Shown here: piece by piece, positions 1-13,938 of the stretch
Position numbering within the stretch: the first letter of the stretch is position 1
Layout: every line of letters starts with the position of its first letter
Origin: Sanderia malayensis
Lineage: Eukaryota > Cnidaria > Scyphozoa > Semaeostomeae > Pelagiidae
NCBI GenBank assembly: GCA_013076295.1
Contig: RQOL01000524.1
Span: 248,001 to 312,000, forward strand
Length of the DNA stretch: 64,000 nt
Direction: 5' to 3'
Made by a program: the position numbers and the translations under genes
Notes under the pieces: model-generated
The model's database searches: none
Seen by the model: only the letters and a program-made list of their open reading frames with translations
What the model was told of the DNA's origin: nothing

Positions 1-3000
1 TAACTAAAAGTGTATAACAATTTGTTCTCGCTGAATTGACGTGGAATCATGCGCAAACTGTGGGAATGAATCCTACTTTAGATTAGTGTAAGTTCCGGGA
101 ATAAAAGTTATTTTTCATTGGTGTAAATTGTGGGAATGAGTGTAATCTTTTTTTAGTGTAAATTGTGGGATTGAATGTTAATTTTACAGAAAAAAGTAAC
201 TATAATGTATAACAATTTGTTCTGGCTGAATTTACGTGGAATCATGCGCAAATTGTGGGAATGAATCCTAATTTTGATTAGTGTAAGTTGCGGGAATAAA
301 AGTTAGTTTTTATTAGTGTAAATTGTGGGAGGGAAAATTAATTTTTATTGGTGTAAATTGTGGGAATGAGTGTTATCTTCTATTAGTGTAAATAGTGGGA
401 AGGAATGTTAATATTACTGAAAAAAGTAACTAATAGTGTATAACAATTTGTTCTCCCTGAAAATGACATCGAATCATGCGCAAATTGTGGGAATGAATCC
501 TAATCTTGCTTAGTGTAAGTTGCGGGAATAAAAATTAACTTTTATTGGTGCAAATTGTGGGAATGAAAGTTAATTTTTATTAGTGTAAATTGTGGGAATG
601 AGTGTTATCTTTTATTATTGTAGATTGTGGGAATGAATGTTAAGATAACTGAAAAAAGTAACTAAAAGTGAATAGCAATATGTTGTGGCTGAATTGACGT
701 GGAATCATGCGCAAATTATGGGAATGAATCTAAATAAATTGTAGGAATGAATGTTAATATTACTCAAAAAAGTAACTAAATGTGTATAACAATTTTTTTT
801 CGCTGAATTGACATGAATCATGCGCAAATTGTGGGGATGAATCCTAATTTTGATTGGTGTAAGTTGCGGGAATAAAAGTTGATTTTTATTGGTGTAAATT
901 GTGGGAGGGAAAATTATTTTTTATTCGTGTAAATTGTGGGAATGAGTTTTATCTTTTATTCGTCTAAATTGTGGGAATGAAAGTTAATATTACTGAAAAA
1001 GTAACTAAAAGTGTATAACAATTTGTTCTCGCTGAAATGACGTGAAATCATGCGCAATTTGTGGGAATGAATGTTAATTTTGATTATTGAAATTTGCGGA
1101 AACAAAAGTTAATTTTTGTTGCTGTAAATTGTGGGAATGAGTGTTATCTTTTATTAGTGTAAATTGTTTGATTGAATGTTAATGTTACTGAAAAAGAAAC
1201 TAAAAGTGTATAACAATTTGTTCTCGCTGAATTGACGTGAAATCATGCGCATTTTGTGGGAATGAATGTTAATTTTGATTAGTGTAAATTGTTGGAGGGA
1301 AAATTAATTTTTATTCGTGTAAATTGTGGGAATGAGTGTTATCTTTTATTAGTGTAAATTGTGGGAATGAATGTTAATGTTACTGAAAAAGTAACTAAAA
1401 GTGTATAACAATTTGTTTTCGTTGAATTGACGTGAAACCATGGGCAAGTTGTGGGAATGAATGTTAATTTTGATTAGTGTAAGTTGCGGGAATAAAAGTT
1501 AATTTTTGTTTGTGTAAATTGTGGGAATGAGTGCTATCTTTTATTGGTATAAATTGTGGAAATGAATGTTAATATTACTGAAAAAAGTAACTAAAAGGGT
1601 ATAGCAATTTGTTTTCGCTGAATTGACGTGGAATCATGCGCAACTTGTGGGAATGAATGTTATTTTTGATTAATGTAAGTTGCGGGAATAAAACTTGATT
1701 TTTATTGGTGTAAATTGTGGGAGGGAAATTTAATTTTTATTAGAGTAAATTGTGGGAATTAGTGTTATCTTTTATTTGTGTAAATTGTGGGAATAAATGT
1801 CAATATAACTGGAACAAGTAACTAAAGTGTATAACAATTTGTTCTGGCTGAATTGACGTGGAATCATGCGCAAATTGTGGGAATGAATGTTAATGTTGAT
1901 TAGTGTAAGTTGCGGGAATAAAAGTTGATTTTTATTGGTGTAAATTGTCGGAATGAATGTTAATATAACTGGAACAAGTAACTAAAAGAGTATAACAATT
2001 TGCTTTCGCTGATTTGACGTGGAATCATGCGCAAATTGTGGGAATGAATCCTAATTTTGATTAGTGTAAGTTTGGGGAAAAAAAGTTAATTTTTATTGCT
2101 ATAAATTGTGGGAGTGAATGTTATCTTTTATTAGTGTAAATTGTGGGAAGGAATGTTAATATAATTGAAAAAGTAACTATAATGTATAACAATTTGTTCT
2201 GGCTGAATTGACGTGGAATCATGCGCAAAGTGTGGGAATGAATGTTAATTTAGATTAGTGTAAGTTGCGGGAATAAAAGTTGATTTTTATTGGTGTAAAT
2301 TGTCGGAATGAATGTTAATATAACTGGAACAAGTAACTCAAAGTGTATAACAATTCGTTCTCGCTGAATTAACATGGAATCAAGCGCAAATTGTGGGAAT
2401 GAATCCCAGTTTTGATAAGTGTATATTGCGGGAAAAAAAGTTAATTTTTTTTGGTGTAAATTGTGGGAATGAATGTCTATATAACTGAAAAAAGTAACTA
2501 AAAGTGTATAACAATTTGTGTTCGCTGAATTGACGTGGAATCATGCGCAAATTGTGGGAATGAATTTAATTTTGATTAGTGTAAGTTGCGGGAATAAAAG
2601 TTAATTTTTATTAGTGTAATTTGTGGGAATGAATGTTAATATTGCTCAAAAAAGTAACTAAAAGTGCATAACAATTTGTTTTCGCTGAATTGACGTCGAA
2701 TCATGCGCAAATTGTGGGAATGAATTTAATTTTGAATAGTGTAAGTTGCGGGAATAAAAGTTGATTTTTATTGGTGTAAATTGTGGAAGGGAAAATTAAT
2801 TTTTATTAGTATAAATTGTGGGAATGAGTGTTATCTTTTATTAGTGTAAATAGTGGGAAGGTATGTTAATATTACTGAAAAAAGTAACTAAAAGTGCATA
2901 ACAATTTGTTCTCGCTGAATTGACATCGAATCATGCGCAAATTGTGCGAATGAATCCTAATCTTGGTTAGTGTAAGTTGCGGGAATAAAAGTTAATTTTT

Positions 3001-5890
3001 ATTAGTGTAATTTGTGGGAATGAATGTTAATATTACTCAAAAAAGTAACTAAAAGTGCATAACAATTTGTTTTCGCTGAATTGACGTCGAATCATGCGCA
3101 AATTGTGTTAATGAATTTAATTTTGATTAGTGTAAGTTGCGGGAATAAAAGTTGATTGTTATTGGTGTAAATTGTGGGAGGGAAAATTAATTTTTATTAG
3201 TGTAAATTGTGGGAATGAGTATTATCTTTTATTAGTGTAAATAGTGGGAGGGAATGTTAATATTACTGAAAAGAGTAACTAAAAGTGTATAACAATTTGT
3301 TCTCGCTGAATTGACGTGGAATCATGCGCAAATTGTGGGAATGAATCTAAATAAATTGTGGGAATGAATGTTAATATTACTCAAAAATATAACTAAAAGT
3401 GTATAACAATTTGTTTTCGCTGAATTGACATGGAATCATGCGCAAATTGTGGAAAGAATCTTAATTTTGATTAGTGGAAGTTTCGGGAAAAAAAATTAAT
3501 TTTTCTTGGTATAAATTGTGGGAGTGAATGTTATCTTTTATTAGTGTAAATTGTGGGAAGGAATGTTAATATTTCTGAAAAAAGTAACTATAATGTATAA
3601 CAATTTGTTCTGGCAGAATTGACGTGGAATCATGCGCAAATTGTGGGAATGAATGTTAATTTTGATTAGTGTAAGTTGGGGGAATAAAAGTTGATTTTTA
3701 TTGGTGTAAATTGTCGGAATAAATGTTAATATAACTGTAACAAGTAATTAAAAGTGTATAACAATTTGTTCTCGTTGAATTGACACGGAATCATGCGCAA
3801 ATTGTGGGAATGAATCCTAGTTTTGATTAGTGAAAGTTGCGGGAATAAAAGTTGATTTTTATTGGTGTAAATTGGGGAAATGAATGTTAATATAACTGGA
3901 ACAAGTAACTAAAAGAGTATAACAATTTGCTTTCGCTGATTTGACGTGGAATCATGCGCAAATTGTGGGAATGAATCTAAATAAATTGTGGGAATGAATG
4001 TTAATATTACTCAAAAAGGTATTTAAAACTGTATAACATTCCCACAATTTGCACAACATTGCACAATTTGTGGGAATGAGTGCAAAATGTGGGAATGAAT
4101 GTTAATATTACTGAAAAAGTAACTAAAAGTGTATAACAATTTGTTTTCGCTGAATTGACGTCGAATCATGCGCAAATTGTGGGAATGAATGTTAATTTTG
4201 ATTTATGTAAGTTGCGGGAATAAAACTTGATTTTTATTGGTGTAAATTGTGGGAGGGAAATTTAATTTTTATTAGAGTAAATTGTGGGAATTAGTGTTAT
4301 CTTTTATTCGTGTAAATTGTGGGAATGAAAGTTAATATTACTGAAAAAGTAACTTAAAGTGTATAACAATTTGTTCTCGCTGAAATGACGTCAAATCATG
4401 CGCAATTTATGGGAACGAATGTTAATTTTGATTATTGAAATTTGCGGAAATAAAACTTGATTTTTATTGGTGTAAATTGTGGGAGGGAAAATTAATTTTT
4501 ATTCGTGTAAATTGTGGGAATTAGTGTTATCTTTTATTCGTGTAAATTGTGGGAATGAATGTTAATATTACTGAAAAAGTAACTAAAGGTGTATAACAAT
4601 TTGTTTTCGCTGAAGTGACGTGAAATCATGCGCAATTTGTGGGAATGAATGTTAATTTTGATTAGTGTAAGTTACTGGAATAAAAGTTAGTTTTTGTTGG
4701 TGTAAATTGTGGGAATGAGTGTTATCTTTTATTAGTGTAAATGGTGGGAATGAATGTTAATATTACTGAAAAAGTAACTAAAAGTGTATAACAACTTGTT
4801 TCGCTAAATTGACCTGAAATCATGCGCAATTTGTGGGAATAAATGTTAATTTTGATTAGTGTAAATTGTGGGAGGGAAAATTAATTTTTATTCGTGTAAA
4901 TTGTGGGAATGAGTGTTATCTTTTATTAGTGTAAATTGTGGGAATGAATGTTAATGTTACTGAAAAAGTAACTAAAAGTGTATAACAATTTGTTTTCGCT
5001 GAATTGACGTGGAATCATGCGCAAATTGTGGGAATAAATGTTAATTTTGATTAATGTAAGTTGCGGGAATAAAACTTGATTTTTATTGGTGTAAATTGTG
5101 GGAGGGAAAATTAATTTTTATTCCTGCAAATTGTGGGAATGAGTGTTATCTTTTATTCGCGTAAATTGTGGGAATTAGTGTTATCTTTTATTAGTGTAAA
5201 TTGTGGGAATTAGTGTTATCTTTTATTAGTGTAAATTGTGGGAATGAATGTTAATATTACTGAAAAAGTAACTAAAAGTGTATAACAATTTGTTCTCGCT
5301 GAATTGACGTGAAATCATGCGCATTTTGTGGGAATGAATGTTAATTTTGATTAGTGTAAATTGTGGGAGGGAAAATTAATTTTTATTCGTGTAAATTGTG
5401 GGAATGAGTGTTATCTTTTATTAGTGTAAATTGTGGGAATGAATGTTAATGTTACTGAAAAAGTAACTAAAAGTGTATAACAACTTGTTCTCGTTGAATT
5501 GACGTGAAACCATGGGCAAGTTGTGGGAATGAATGTTAATTTTGATTAGTGTAAGTTGCGGGAATAAAAGTTAATTTTTGTTGGTGTAAATTGTGGGAAT
5601 GAGTGCTATCTTTTATTGGTATAAATTGTGGAAATGAATGTTAATATTACTGAAAAAAGTAACTCAAAGGGTATAACAATTTGTTTTCGCTGAATTGACG
5701 TGGAATCATGCGCAACTTGTGGGAATGAATGTTAATTTTGATTAATGTAAGTTGCGGGAATAAAACTTGGTTTTTATTGGTGTAAATTGTGGGAGGGAAA
5801 ATTAATTTTTATTCGTGTAAATTGTGGAAATGAGTGTTATCTTTTATTCGTGTAAATTGTGGGAATGAATGTTAATATTACTGAAAGAAG
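1..5890 (+). repeat. Higher-order repeat, long form, copy 1
   Basis: The block starts at the landmark unit with CTACTTTAGATTAG and GTTCCGGGAATAAAAG and ends where the same landmark recurs at 5891. Positions 1-2330 match 5891-8220 with only a handful of differences by eye, for example one extra T near 6680. Positions from about 2340 match copy 2 again at an offset of about 6761. Relative to copy 2 it lacks about 871 bp near 2330 and has about 500 bp more near 5150-5660. The window begins exactly at this unit, so its true upstream boundary is unknown. Confidence 0.85.
4037..4078. repeat. Inverted satellite monomer (hairpin), copy 1
   Basis: One monomer core is inverted relative to the array: CATTCCCACAA is followed after a short loop by TTGTGGGAATG. 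The stem is 11 bp perfect and can extend to 15 bp with one mismatch. The unit starts with the unusual TATTTAAAACTGTATAA linker. This is one of five copies, used as a marker of the left-arm higher-order repeat. Confidence 0.85.
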
Positions 5891-8800
5891 TAACTAAAAG
5901 TGTATAACAATTTGTTCTCGCTGAATTGACGTGGAATCATGCGCAAACTGTGGGAATGAATCCTACTTTAGATTAGTGTAAGTTCCGGGAATAAAAGTTA
6001 TTTTTCATTGGTGTAAATTGTGGGAATGAGTGTAATCTTTTTTTAGTGTAAATTGTGGGATTGAATGTTAATTTTACAGAAAAAAGTAACTATAATGTAT
6101 AACAATTTGTTCTGGCTGAATTTACGTGGAATCATGCGCAAATTGTGGGAATGAATCCTAATTTTGATTAGTGTAAGTTGCGGGAATAAAAGTTAGTTTT
6201 TATTAGTGTAAATTGTGGGAGGGAAAATTAATTTTTATTGGTGTAAATTGTGGGAATGAGTGTTATCTTCTATTAGTGTAAATAGTGGGAAGGAATGTTA
6301 ATATTACTGAAAAAAGTAACTAATAGTGTATAACAATTTGTTCTCCCTGAAAATGACATCGAATCATGCGCAAATTGTGGGAATGAATCCTAATCTTGCT
6401 TAGTGTAAGTTGCGGGAATAAAAATTAACTTTTATTGGTGCAAATTGTGGGAATGAAAGTTAATTTTTATTAGTGTAAATTGTGGGAATGAGTGTTATCT
6501 TTTATTATTGTAGATTGTGGGAATGAATGTTAAGATAACTGAAAAAAGTAACTAAAAGTGAATAGCAATATGTTGTGGCTGAATTGACGTGGAATCATGC
6601 GCAAATTATGGGAATGAATCTAAATAAATTGTAGGAATGAATGTTAATATTACTCAAAAAAGTAACTAAATGTGTATAACAATTTTTTTTTCGCTGAATT
6701 GACATGAATCATGCGCAAATTGTGGGGATGAATCCTAATTTTGATTGGTGTAAGTTGCGGGAATAAAAGTTGATTTTTATTGGTGTAAATTGTGGGAGGG
6801 AAAATTATTTTTTATTCGTGTAAATTGTGGGAATGAGTTTTATCTTTTATTCGTCTAAATTGTGGGAATGAAAGTTAATATTACTGAAAAAGTAACTAAA
6901 AGTGTATAACAATTTGTTCTCGCTGAAATGACGTGAAATCATGCGCAATTTGTGGGAATGAATGTTAATTTTGATTATTGAAATTTGCGGAAATAAAAGT
7001 TAATTTTTGTTGCTGTAAATTGTGGGAATGAGTGTTATCTTTTATTAGTGTAAATTGTTTGATTGAATGTTAATGTTACTGAAAAAGAAACTAAAAGTGT
7101 ATAACAATTTGTTCTCGCTGAATTGACGTGAAATCATGCGCATTTTGTGGGAATGAATGTTAATTTTGATTAGTGTAAATTGTTGGAGGGAAAATTAATT
7201 TTTATTCGTGTAAATTGTGGGAATGAGTGTTATCTTTTATTAGTGTAAATTGTGGGAATGAATGTTAATGTTACTGAAAAAGTAACTAAAAGTGTATAAC
7301 AATTTGTTTTCGTTGAATTGACGTGAAACCATGGGCAAGTTGTGGGAATGAATGTTAATTTTGATTAGTGTAAGTTGCGGGAATAAAAGTTAATTTTTGT
7401 TTGTGTAAATTGTGGGAATGAGTGCTATCTTTTATTGGTATAAATTGTGGAAATGAATGTTAATATTACTGAAAAAAGTAACTAAAAGGGTATAGCAATT
7501 TGTTTTCGCTGAATTGACGTGGAATCATGCGCAACTTGTGGGAATGAATGTTATTTTTGATTAATGTAAGTTGCGGGAATAAAACTTGATTTTTATTGGT
7601 GTAAATTGTGGGAGGGAAATTTAATTTTTATTAGAGTAAATTGTGGGAATTAGTGTTATCTTTTATTTGTGTAAATTGTGGGAATAAATGTCAATATAAC
7701 TGGAACAAGTAACTAAAGTGTATAACAATTTGTTCTGGCTGAATTGACGTGGAATCATGCGCAAATTGTGGGAATGAATGTTAATGTTGATTAGTGTAAG
7801 TTGCGGGAATAAAAGTTGATTTTTATTGGTGTAAATTGTCGGAATGAATGTTAATATAACTGGAACAAGTAACTAAAAGAGTATAACAATTTGCTTTCGC
7901 TGATTTGACGTGGAATCATGCGCAAATTGTGGGAATGAATCCTAATTTTGATTAGTGTAAGTTTGGGGAAAAAAAGTTAATTTTTATTGCTATAAATTGT
8001 GGGAGTGAATGTTATCTTTTATTAGTGTAAATTGTGGGAAGGAATGTTAATATAATTGAAAAAGTAACTATAATGTATAACAATTTGTTCTGGCTGAATT
8101 GACGTGGAATCATGCGCAAAGTGTGGGAATGAATGTTAATTTAGATTAGTGTAAGTTGCGGGAATAAAAGTTGATTTTTATTGGTGTAAATTGTCGGAAT
8201 GAATGTTAATATAACTGGAACAAGTAACTAAAAGAGTATAACAATTTGCTTTCGCTGATTTGACGTGGAATCATGCGCAAATCGTGGGAATGAATCCTAA
8301 TTTTGATTAGTGTAAGTTTCGGGAAAAAAAGTTAATTTTTATTGCTATACATTGTGGGAGTGAATGTTATCTTTTATTAGTGTAAATTGTGGGAATCAGT
8401 GTTATCCTTTATTAGTGTAAATAGAAGTAACTAAAAGTGTATAACAACTTCTTCTGGCAGAATTGACGCTGAATCATGCGCAAATTGTGGGAAAGAATCT
8501 AAATAAATTGTGGGAATGAATGTTAATATTACTCAAAAAAGTAACTACAAGTGTATAACAATTTTTTTTTCGCTGAATTGACATGGAATCATGCGCAAAT
8601 TGTGGGAATAAATCCTAATTTTGATTAGTGTAAGTTGCGGGAAAAAAAGTTAATTTTTTTTGGTGTAAATTGTGGGAATGAATGTCTATATAACTGAAAA
8701 AAGTAACTAAAAGTGTATAACAATTTGTTTTCGCTGAATTGACATCGAATCATGCGCAAATCGTGCGAATGAATCCTAATTTTGATTAGTGTGAGTTGCG

Positions 8801-11800
8801 GGAATAAAAGTTGATTTTTATTGGTGTACATTGTGGGAGGGAAAATCAGTTTTTATTAGTGTAAATTGTGGGAATGAGTGTTGTCTTTTATTAGTGTAAA
8901 TAGTGGGAAGGAATGTTAATTTTACTGAAAAAAGTAACTACAAGTGTATAACAATTTGTTTTCGCTGAATTGACATCGAATCATGCGCAAATTGTGGGAA
9001 TGAATCCTAATTTTGATTAGTGTAAGTTGGGGGAAAAAATGTTAATTTTTTTTGGTGTAAATTGTGGGAATGAATGTTAATGTAACTGGAACAAGTAACT
9101 CAAAGTGTATAACAATTCGTTCTCGCTGAATTAACATGGAATCAAGCGCAAATTGTGGGAATGAATCCCAGTTTTGATAAGTGTATATTGCGGGAAAAAA
9201 AGTTAATTTTTTTTGGTGTAAATTGTGGGAATGAATGTCTATATAACTGAAAAAAGTAACTAAAAGTGTATAACAATTTGTGTTCGCTGAATTGACGTGG
9301 AATCATGCGCAAATTGTGGGAATGAATTTAATTTTGATTAGTGTAAGTTGCGGGAATAAAAGTTAATTTTTATTAGTGTAATTTGTGGGAATGAATGTTA
9401 ATATTGCTCAAAAAAGTAACTAAAAGTGCATAACAATTTGTTTTCGCTGAATTGACGTCGAATCATGCGCAAATTGTGGGAATGAATTTAATTTTGATTA
9501 GTGTAAGTTGCGGGAATAAAAGTTGATTTTTATTGGTGTAAATTGTGGAAGGGAAAATTAATTTTTATTAGTATAAATTGTGGGAATGAGTGTTATCTTT
9601 TATTAGTGTAAATAGTGGGAAGGTATGTTAATATTACTGAAAAAAGTAACTAAAAGTGCATAACAATTTGTTCTCGCTGAATTGACATCGAATCATGCGC
9701 AAATTGTGCGAATGAATCCTAATCTTGGTTAGTGTAAGTTGCGGGAATAAAAGTTAATTTTTATTAGTGTAATTTGTGGGAATGAATGTTAATATTACTC
9801 AAAAAAGTAACTAAAAGTGCATAACAATTTGTTTTCGCTGAATTGACGTCGAATCATGCGCAAATTGTGTTAATGAATTTAATTTTGATTAGTGTAAGTT
9901 GCGGGAATAAAAGTTGATTGTTATTGGTGTAAATTGTGGGAGGGAAAATTAATTTTTATTAGTGTAAATTGTGGGAATGAGTATTATCTTTTATTAGTGT
10001 AAATAGTGGGAGGGAATGTTAATATTACTGAAAAGAGTAACTAAAAGTGTATAACAATTTGTTCTCGCTGAATTGACGTGGAATCATGCGCAAATTGTGG
10101 GAATGAATCTAAATAAATTGTGGGAATGAATGTTAATATTACTCAAAAATATAACTAAAAGTGTATAACAATTTGTTTTCGCTGAATTGACATGGAATCA
10201 TGCGCAAATTGTGGAAAGAATCTTAATTTTGATTAGTGGAAGTTTCGGGAAAAAAATTAATTTTTCTTGGTATAAATTGTGGGAGTGAATGTTATCTTTT
10301 ATTAGTGTAAATTGTGGGAAGGAATGTTAATATTTCTGAAAAAAGTAACTATAATGTATAACAATTTGTTCTGGCAGAATTGACGTGGAATCATGCGCAA
10401 ATTGTGGGAATGAATGTTAATTTTGATTAGTGTAAGTTGGGGGAATAAAAGTTGATTTTTATTGGTGTAAATTGTCGGAATAAATGTTAATATAACTGTA
10501 ACAAGTAATTAAAAGTGTATAACAATTTGTTCTCGTTGAATTGACACGGAATCATGCGCAAATTGTGGGAATGAATCCTAGTTTTGATTAGTGAAAGTTG
10601 CGGGAATAAAAGTTGATTTTTATTGGTGTAAATTGGGGAAATGAATGTTAATATAACTGGAACAAGTAACTAAAAGAGTATAACAATTTGCTTTCGCTGA
10701 TTTGACGTGGAATCATGCGCAAATTGTGGGAATGAATCTAAATAAATTGTGGGAATGAATGTTAATATTACTCAAAAAGGTATTTAAAACTGTATAACAT
10801 TCCCACAATTTGCACAACATTGCACAATTTGTGGGAATGAGTGCAAAATGTGGGAATGAATGTTAATATTACTGAAAAAGTAACTAAAAGTGTATAACAA
10901 TTTGTTTTCGCTGAATTGACGTCGAATCATGCGCAAATTGTGGGAATGAATGTTAATTTTGATTTATGTAAGTTGCGGGAATAAAACTTGATTTTTATTG
11001 GTGTAAATTGTGGGAGGGAAATTTAATTTTTATTAGAGTAAATTGTGGGAATTAGTGTTATCTTTTATTCGTGTAAATTGTGGGAATGAAAGTTAATATT
11101 ACTGAAAAAGTAACTTAAAGTGTATAACAATTTGTTCTCGCTGAAATGACGTCAAATCATGCGCAATTTATGGGAACGAATGTTAATTTTGATTATTGAA
11201 ATTTGCGGAAATAAAACTTGATTTTTATTGGTGTAAATTGTGGGAGGGAAAATTAATTTTTATTCGTGTAAATTGTGGGAATTAGTGTTATCTTTTATTC
11301 GTGTAAATTGTGGGAATGAATGTTAATATTACTGAAAAAGTAACTAAAGGTGTATAACAATTTGTTTTCGCTGAAGTGACGTGAAATCATGCGCAATTTG
11401 TGGGAATGAATGTTAATTTTGATTAGTGTAAGTTACTGGAATAAAAGTTAGTTTTTGTTGGTGTAAATTGTGGGAATGAGTGTTATCTTTTATTAGTGTA
11501 AATGGTGGGAATGAATGTTAATATTACTGAAAAAGTAACTAAAAGTGTATAACAACTTGTTTCGCTAAATTGACCTGAAATCATGCGCAATTTGTGGGAA
11601 TAAATGTTAATTTTGATTAGTGTAAATTGTGGGAGGGAAAATTAATTTTTATTCGTGTAAATTGTGGGAATGAGTGTTATCTTTTATTAGTGTAAATTGT
11701 GGGAATGAATGTTAATGTTACTGAAAAAGTAACTAAAAGTGTATAACAATTTGTTTTCGCTGAATTGACGTGGAATCATGCGCAAATTGTGGGAATAAAT

Positions 11801-12155
11801 GTTAATTTTGATTAATGTAAGTTGCGGGAATAAAACTTGATTTTTATTGGTGTAAATTGTGGGAGGGAAAATTAATTTTTATTCCTGCAAATTGTGGGAA
11901 TGAGTGTTATCTTTTATTCGCGTAAATTGTGGGAATGAATGTTAATATTACTGAAAAAGTAACTAAAAGTGTAAAACAATTTGTTCTCGCTGAATTGACG
12001 TGAAATCATGCGCAATTTGTGGGAATGAATGTTAATTTTGATTAGTGTAAATTGTGCGAGGGAAAATTAATTTTTATTCGTGTAAATTGTGGGAATGAGT
12101 GTTATGTTTTATTCGTGTAAATTGTGGGAATGAATGTTAATATTACTGAAAGAAG
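5891..12155 (+). repeat. Higher-order repeat, long form, copy 2
   Basis: This is the second copy of the long higher-order repeat, beginning with the same landmark unit at 5891. It contains an extra segment of about 871 bp (roughly 8228-9098) not present in copy 1. That segment is bounded by near-identical AACTGGAACAAGTAACT motifs, so a gain or loss by recombination between them is likely. The inverted-monomer hairpin sits at 10798, exactly 6761 bp from its partner in copy 1. The copy ends where the landmark recurs at 12156. Confidence 0.85.
10798..10839. repeat. Inverted satellite monomer (hairpin), copy 2
   Basis: Same inverted monomer as at 4037, with 11 bp perfect arms CATTCCCACAA and TTGTGGGAATG. 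It lies 6761 bp from copy 1, which fixes the offset between the two long higher-order repeats. Confidence 0.85.
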
Positions 12156-13938
12156 TAACTAAAAGTGTATAACAATTTGTTCTCGCTGAATTGACGTGGA
12201 ATCATGCGCAAACTGTGGGAATGAATCCTAATTTAGATTAGTGTAAGTTCCGGGAATAAAAGTTATTTTTCATTGGTGTAAATTGTGGGAATGAGTGTAA
12301 TCTTTTATTAGTGTAAATTGTGGGATTGAATGTTAATTTTACAGAAAAAAGTAACTATAATGTATAACAATTTGTTTTGGCTGAATTTACGTGGAATCAT
12401 GCGCAAATTGTGGGAATGAATCCTAATTTTGATTAGTGTAAGTTGCGGGAATAAAGGCTAGTTTTTATTAGTGTAAATTGTGGGAGGGAAAATTAATTTT
12501 TATTGGTGTAAATTATGGGAATGAGTGTTATCTTCTGTTAGTGTAAATAGTGGGAAGGAATGTTAATATTACTGAAAAAAGTAACTAATAGTGTATAACA
12601 ATTTGTTCTCCCTGAAAATGACATCGAATCATGCGCAAATTGTGGGAATGAATCCTAATGTTGCTTAGTGTAAGTTGCGGGAATAAAAATTAATTTTTAT
12701 TCGTGCAAATTGTGGGAATGAAAGTTAATTTTTATTAGTGTAAATTGTGGGAATGAGTGTTATCTTTTATTATTGTACATTGTGGGAATGAATGTTAACA
12801 TAACTGAAAAAAGTAACTAAAAGTGTATAGCAATATGTTGTGCCTGAATTGACGTGGAATCATGCGCAAATTGTGGGAATGAATCTAAATAAATTGTAGG
12901 AATGAATGTTAATATTACTCAAAAAAGTAACTAAAAGTGTATAACAATTTGTTCTCCCTGAATTGATGTGGAATCATGCGCAATTTGTGGGAATAAATGT
13001 TAATTTTGATTATTGAAAGTTGCGGAAATAAAAGTTAATTTTTATTGGTGTAAATTGTGGGGATGAGTGTAATTTTTTATTACTGTAAATTGTGGGAATA
13101 AATGTCCATTTTACTGAAAAAAGTAACTAAAAGTGCATAACAATTTGTTCTCGCTGAATTGACATGGAATCATGCGCAAATTGTGGGAATGAATCCTGAA
13201 ATTTATTAGTGTAAATTGTGGGAGGGAAAACTAATTTTTATTCGTGTAAATTGTGGGAATGAGTGTTATTATTTATTAGTGTAAATTGTAGGAATGAATG
13301 TTAATGTTACTGAAAAAGTAACTAAAAGTGTATAACAATTTGTTCTCGCTGAATTGACGTGAAATCATGCACAATTTGTGGGAATGAATGTTAATTTTGA
13401 GTAGTGTAAATTGTGGGAGGGAAAATTAATTTTTATTCGTGTAAATTGTGGGAATGAGTGTTATTATTTATTAGTGTAAATTGTGGGAATGAATGTTAAT
13501 GTTACTGAAAAAGTAACTAAAAGTGTATAACAACTTGTTTCGCTAAATTGACCTGAAATCATGCGCAATTTGTGGGAATAAATGTTAATTTTGATTAGTG
13601 TAAGTTGCGGGAATAAAACTTGATTTTTATTGGTGTAAATTGTGGGAGGGAAAATTAATTTTTATTCCTGCAAATTGTGGGAATGAGTGTTATCTTTTAT
13701 TCGCGTAAATTGTGGGAATGAATGTTAATATTACTGAAAAAGTAACTAAAAGTGTAAAACAATTTGTTCTCGCTGAATTGACGTGAAATCATGCGCAATT
13801 TGTGGGAATGAATGTTAATTTTGATTAGTGTAAATTGTGCGAGGGAAAATTAATTTTTATTCGTGTAAATTGTGGGAATGAGTGTTATGTTTTATTCGTG
13901 TAAATTGTGGGAATGAATGTTAATATTACTGAAAGAAG
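12156..13938 (+). repeat. Higher-order repeat, short form, copy 1
   Basis: A 1783 bp block bounded by landmark units (CTAATTTAGATTAG with GTTCCGGGAATAAAAG). It is nearly identical to the next block. The similarity also extends upstream of the landmark, to about 11.8 kb, so this is a tandem duplication of about 1.78 kb. Small differences include CTGCCTGAATTG-type changes near 12840. Confidence 0.85.

Noticed and set aside
1..5890. CRISPR array suggested by short regular repeats
   Set aside because: Monomers are contiguous variants without unique spacers, the unit is hierarchical, and the context is eukaryotic.
8625..8831. Minus-strand open frames of 60-70 codons inside the satellite (also near 16714, 17123, 25540, 33891 and 61869)
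   Set aside because: They translate the repeat itself (recurring NIHSHNL-type peptides), have no conserved domain, and recur only where the repeat phase happens to stay open.
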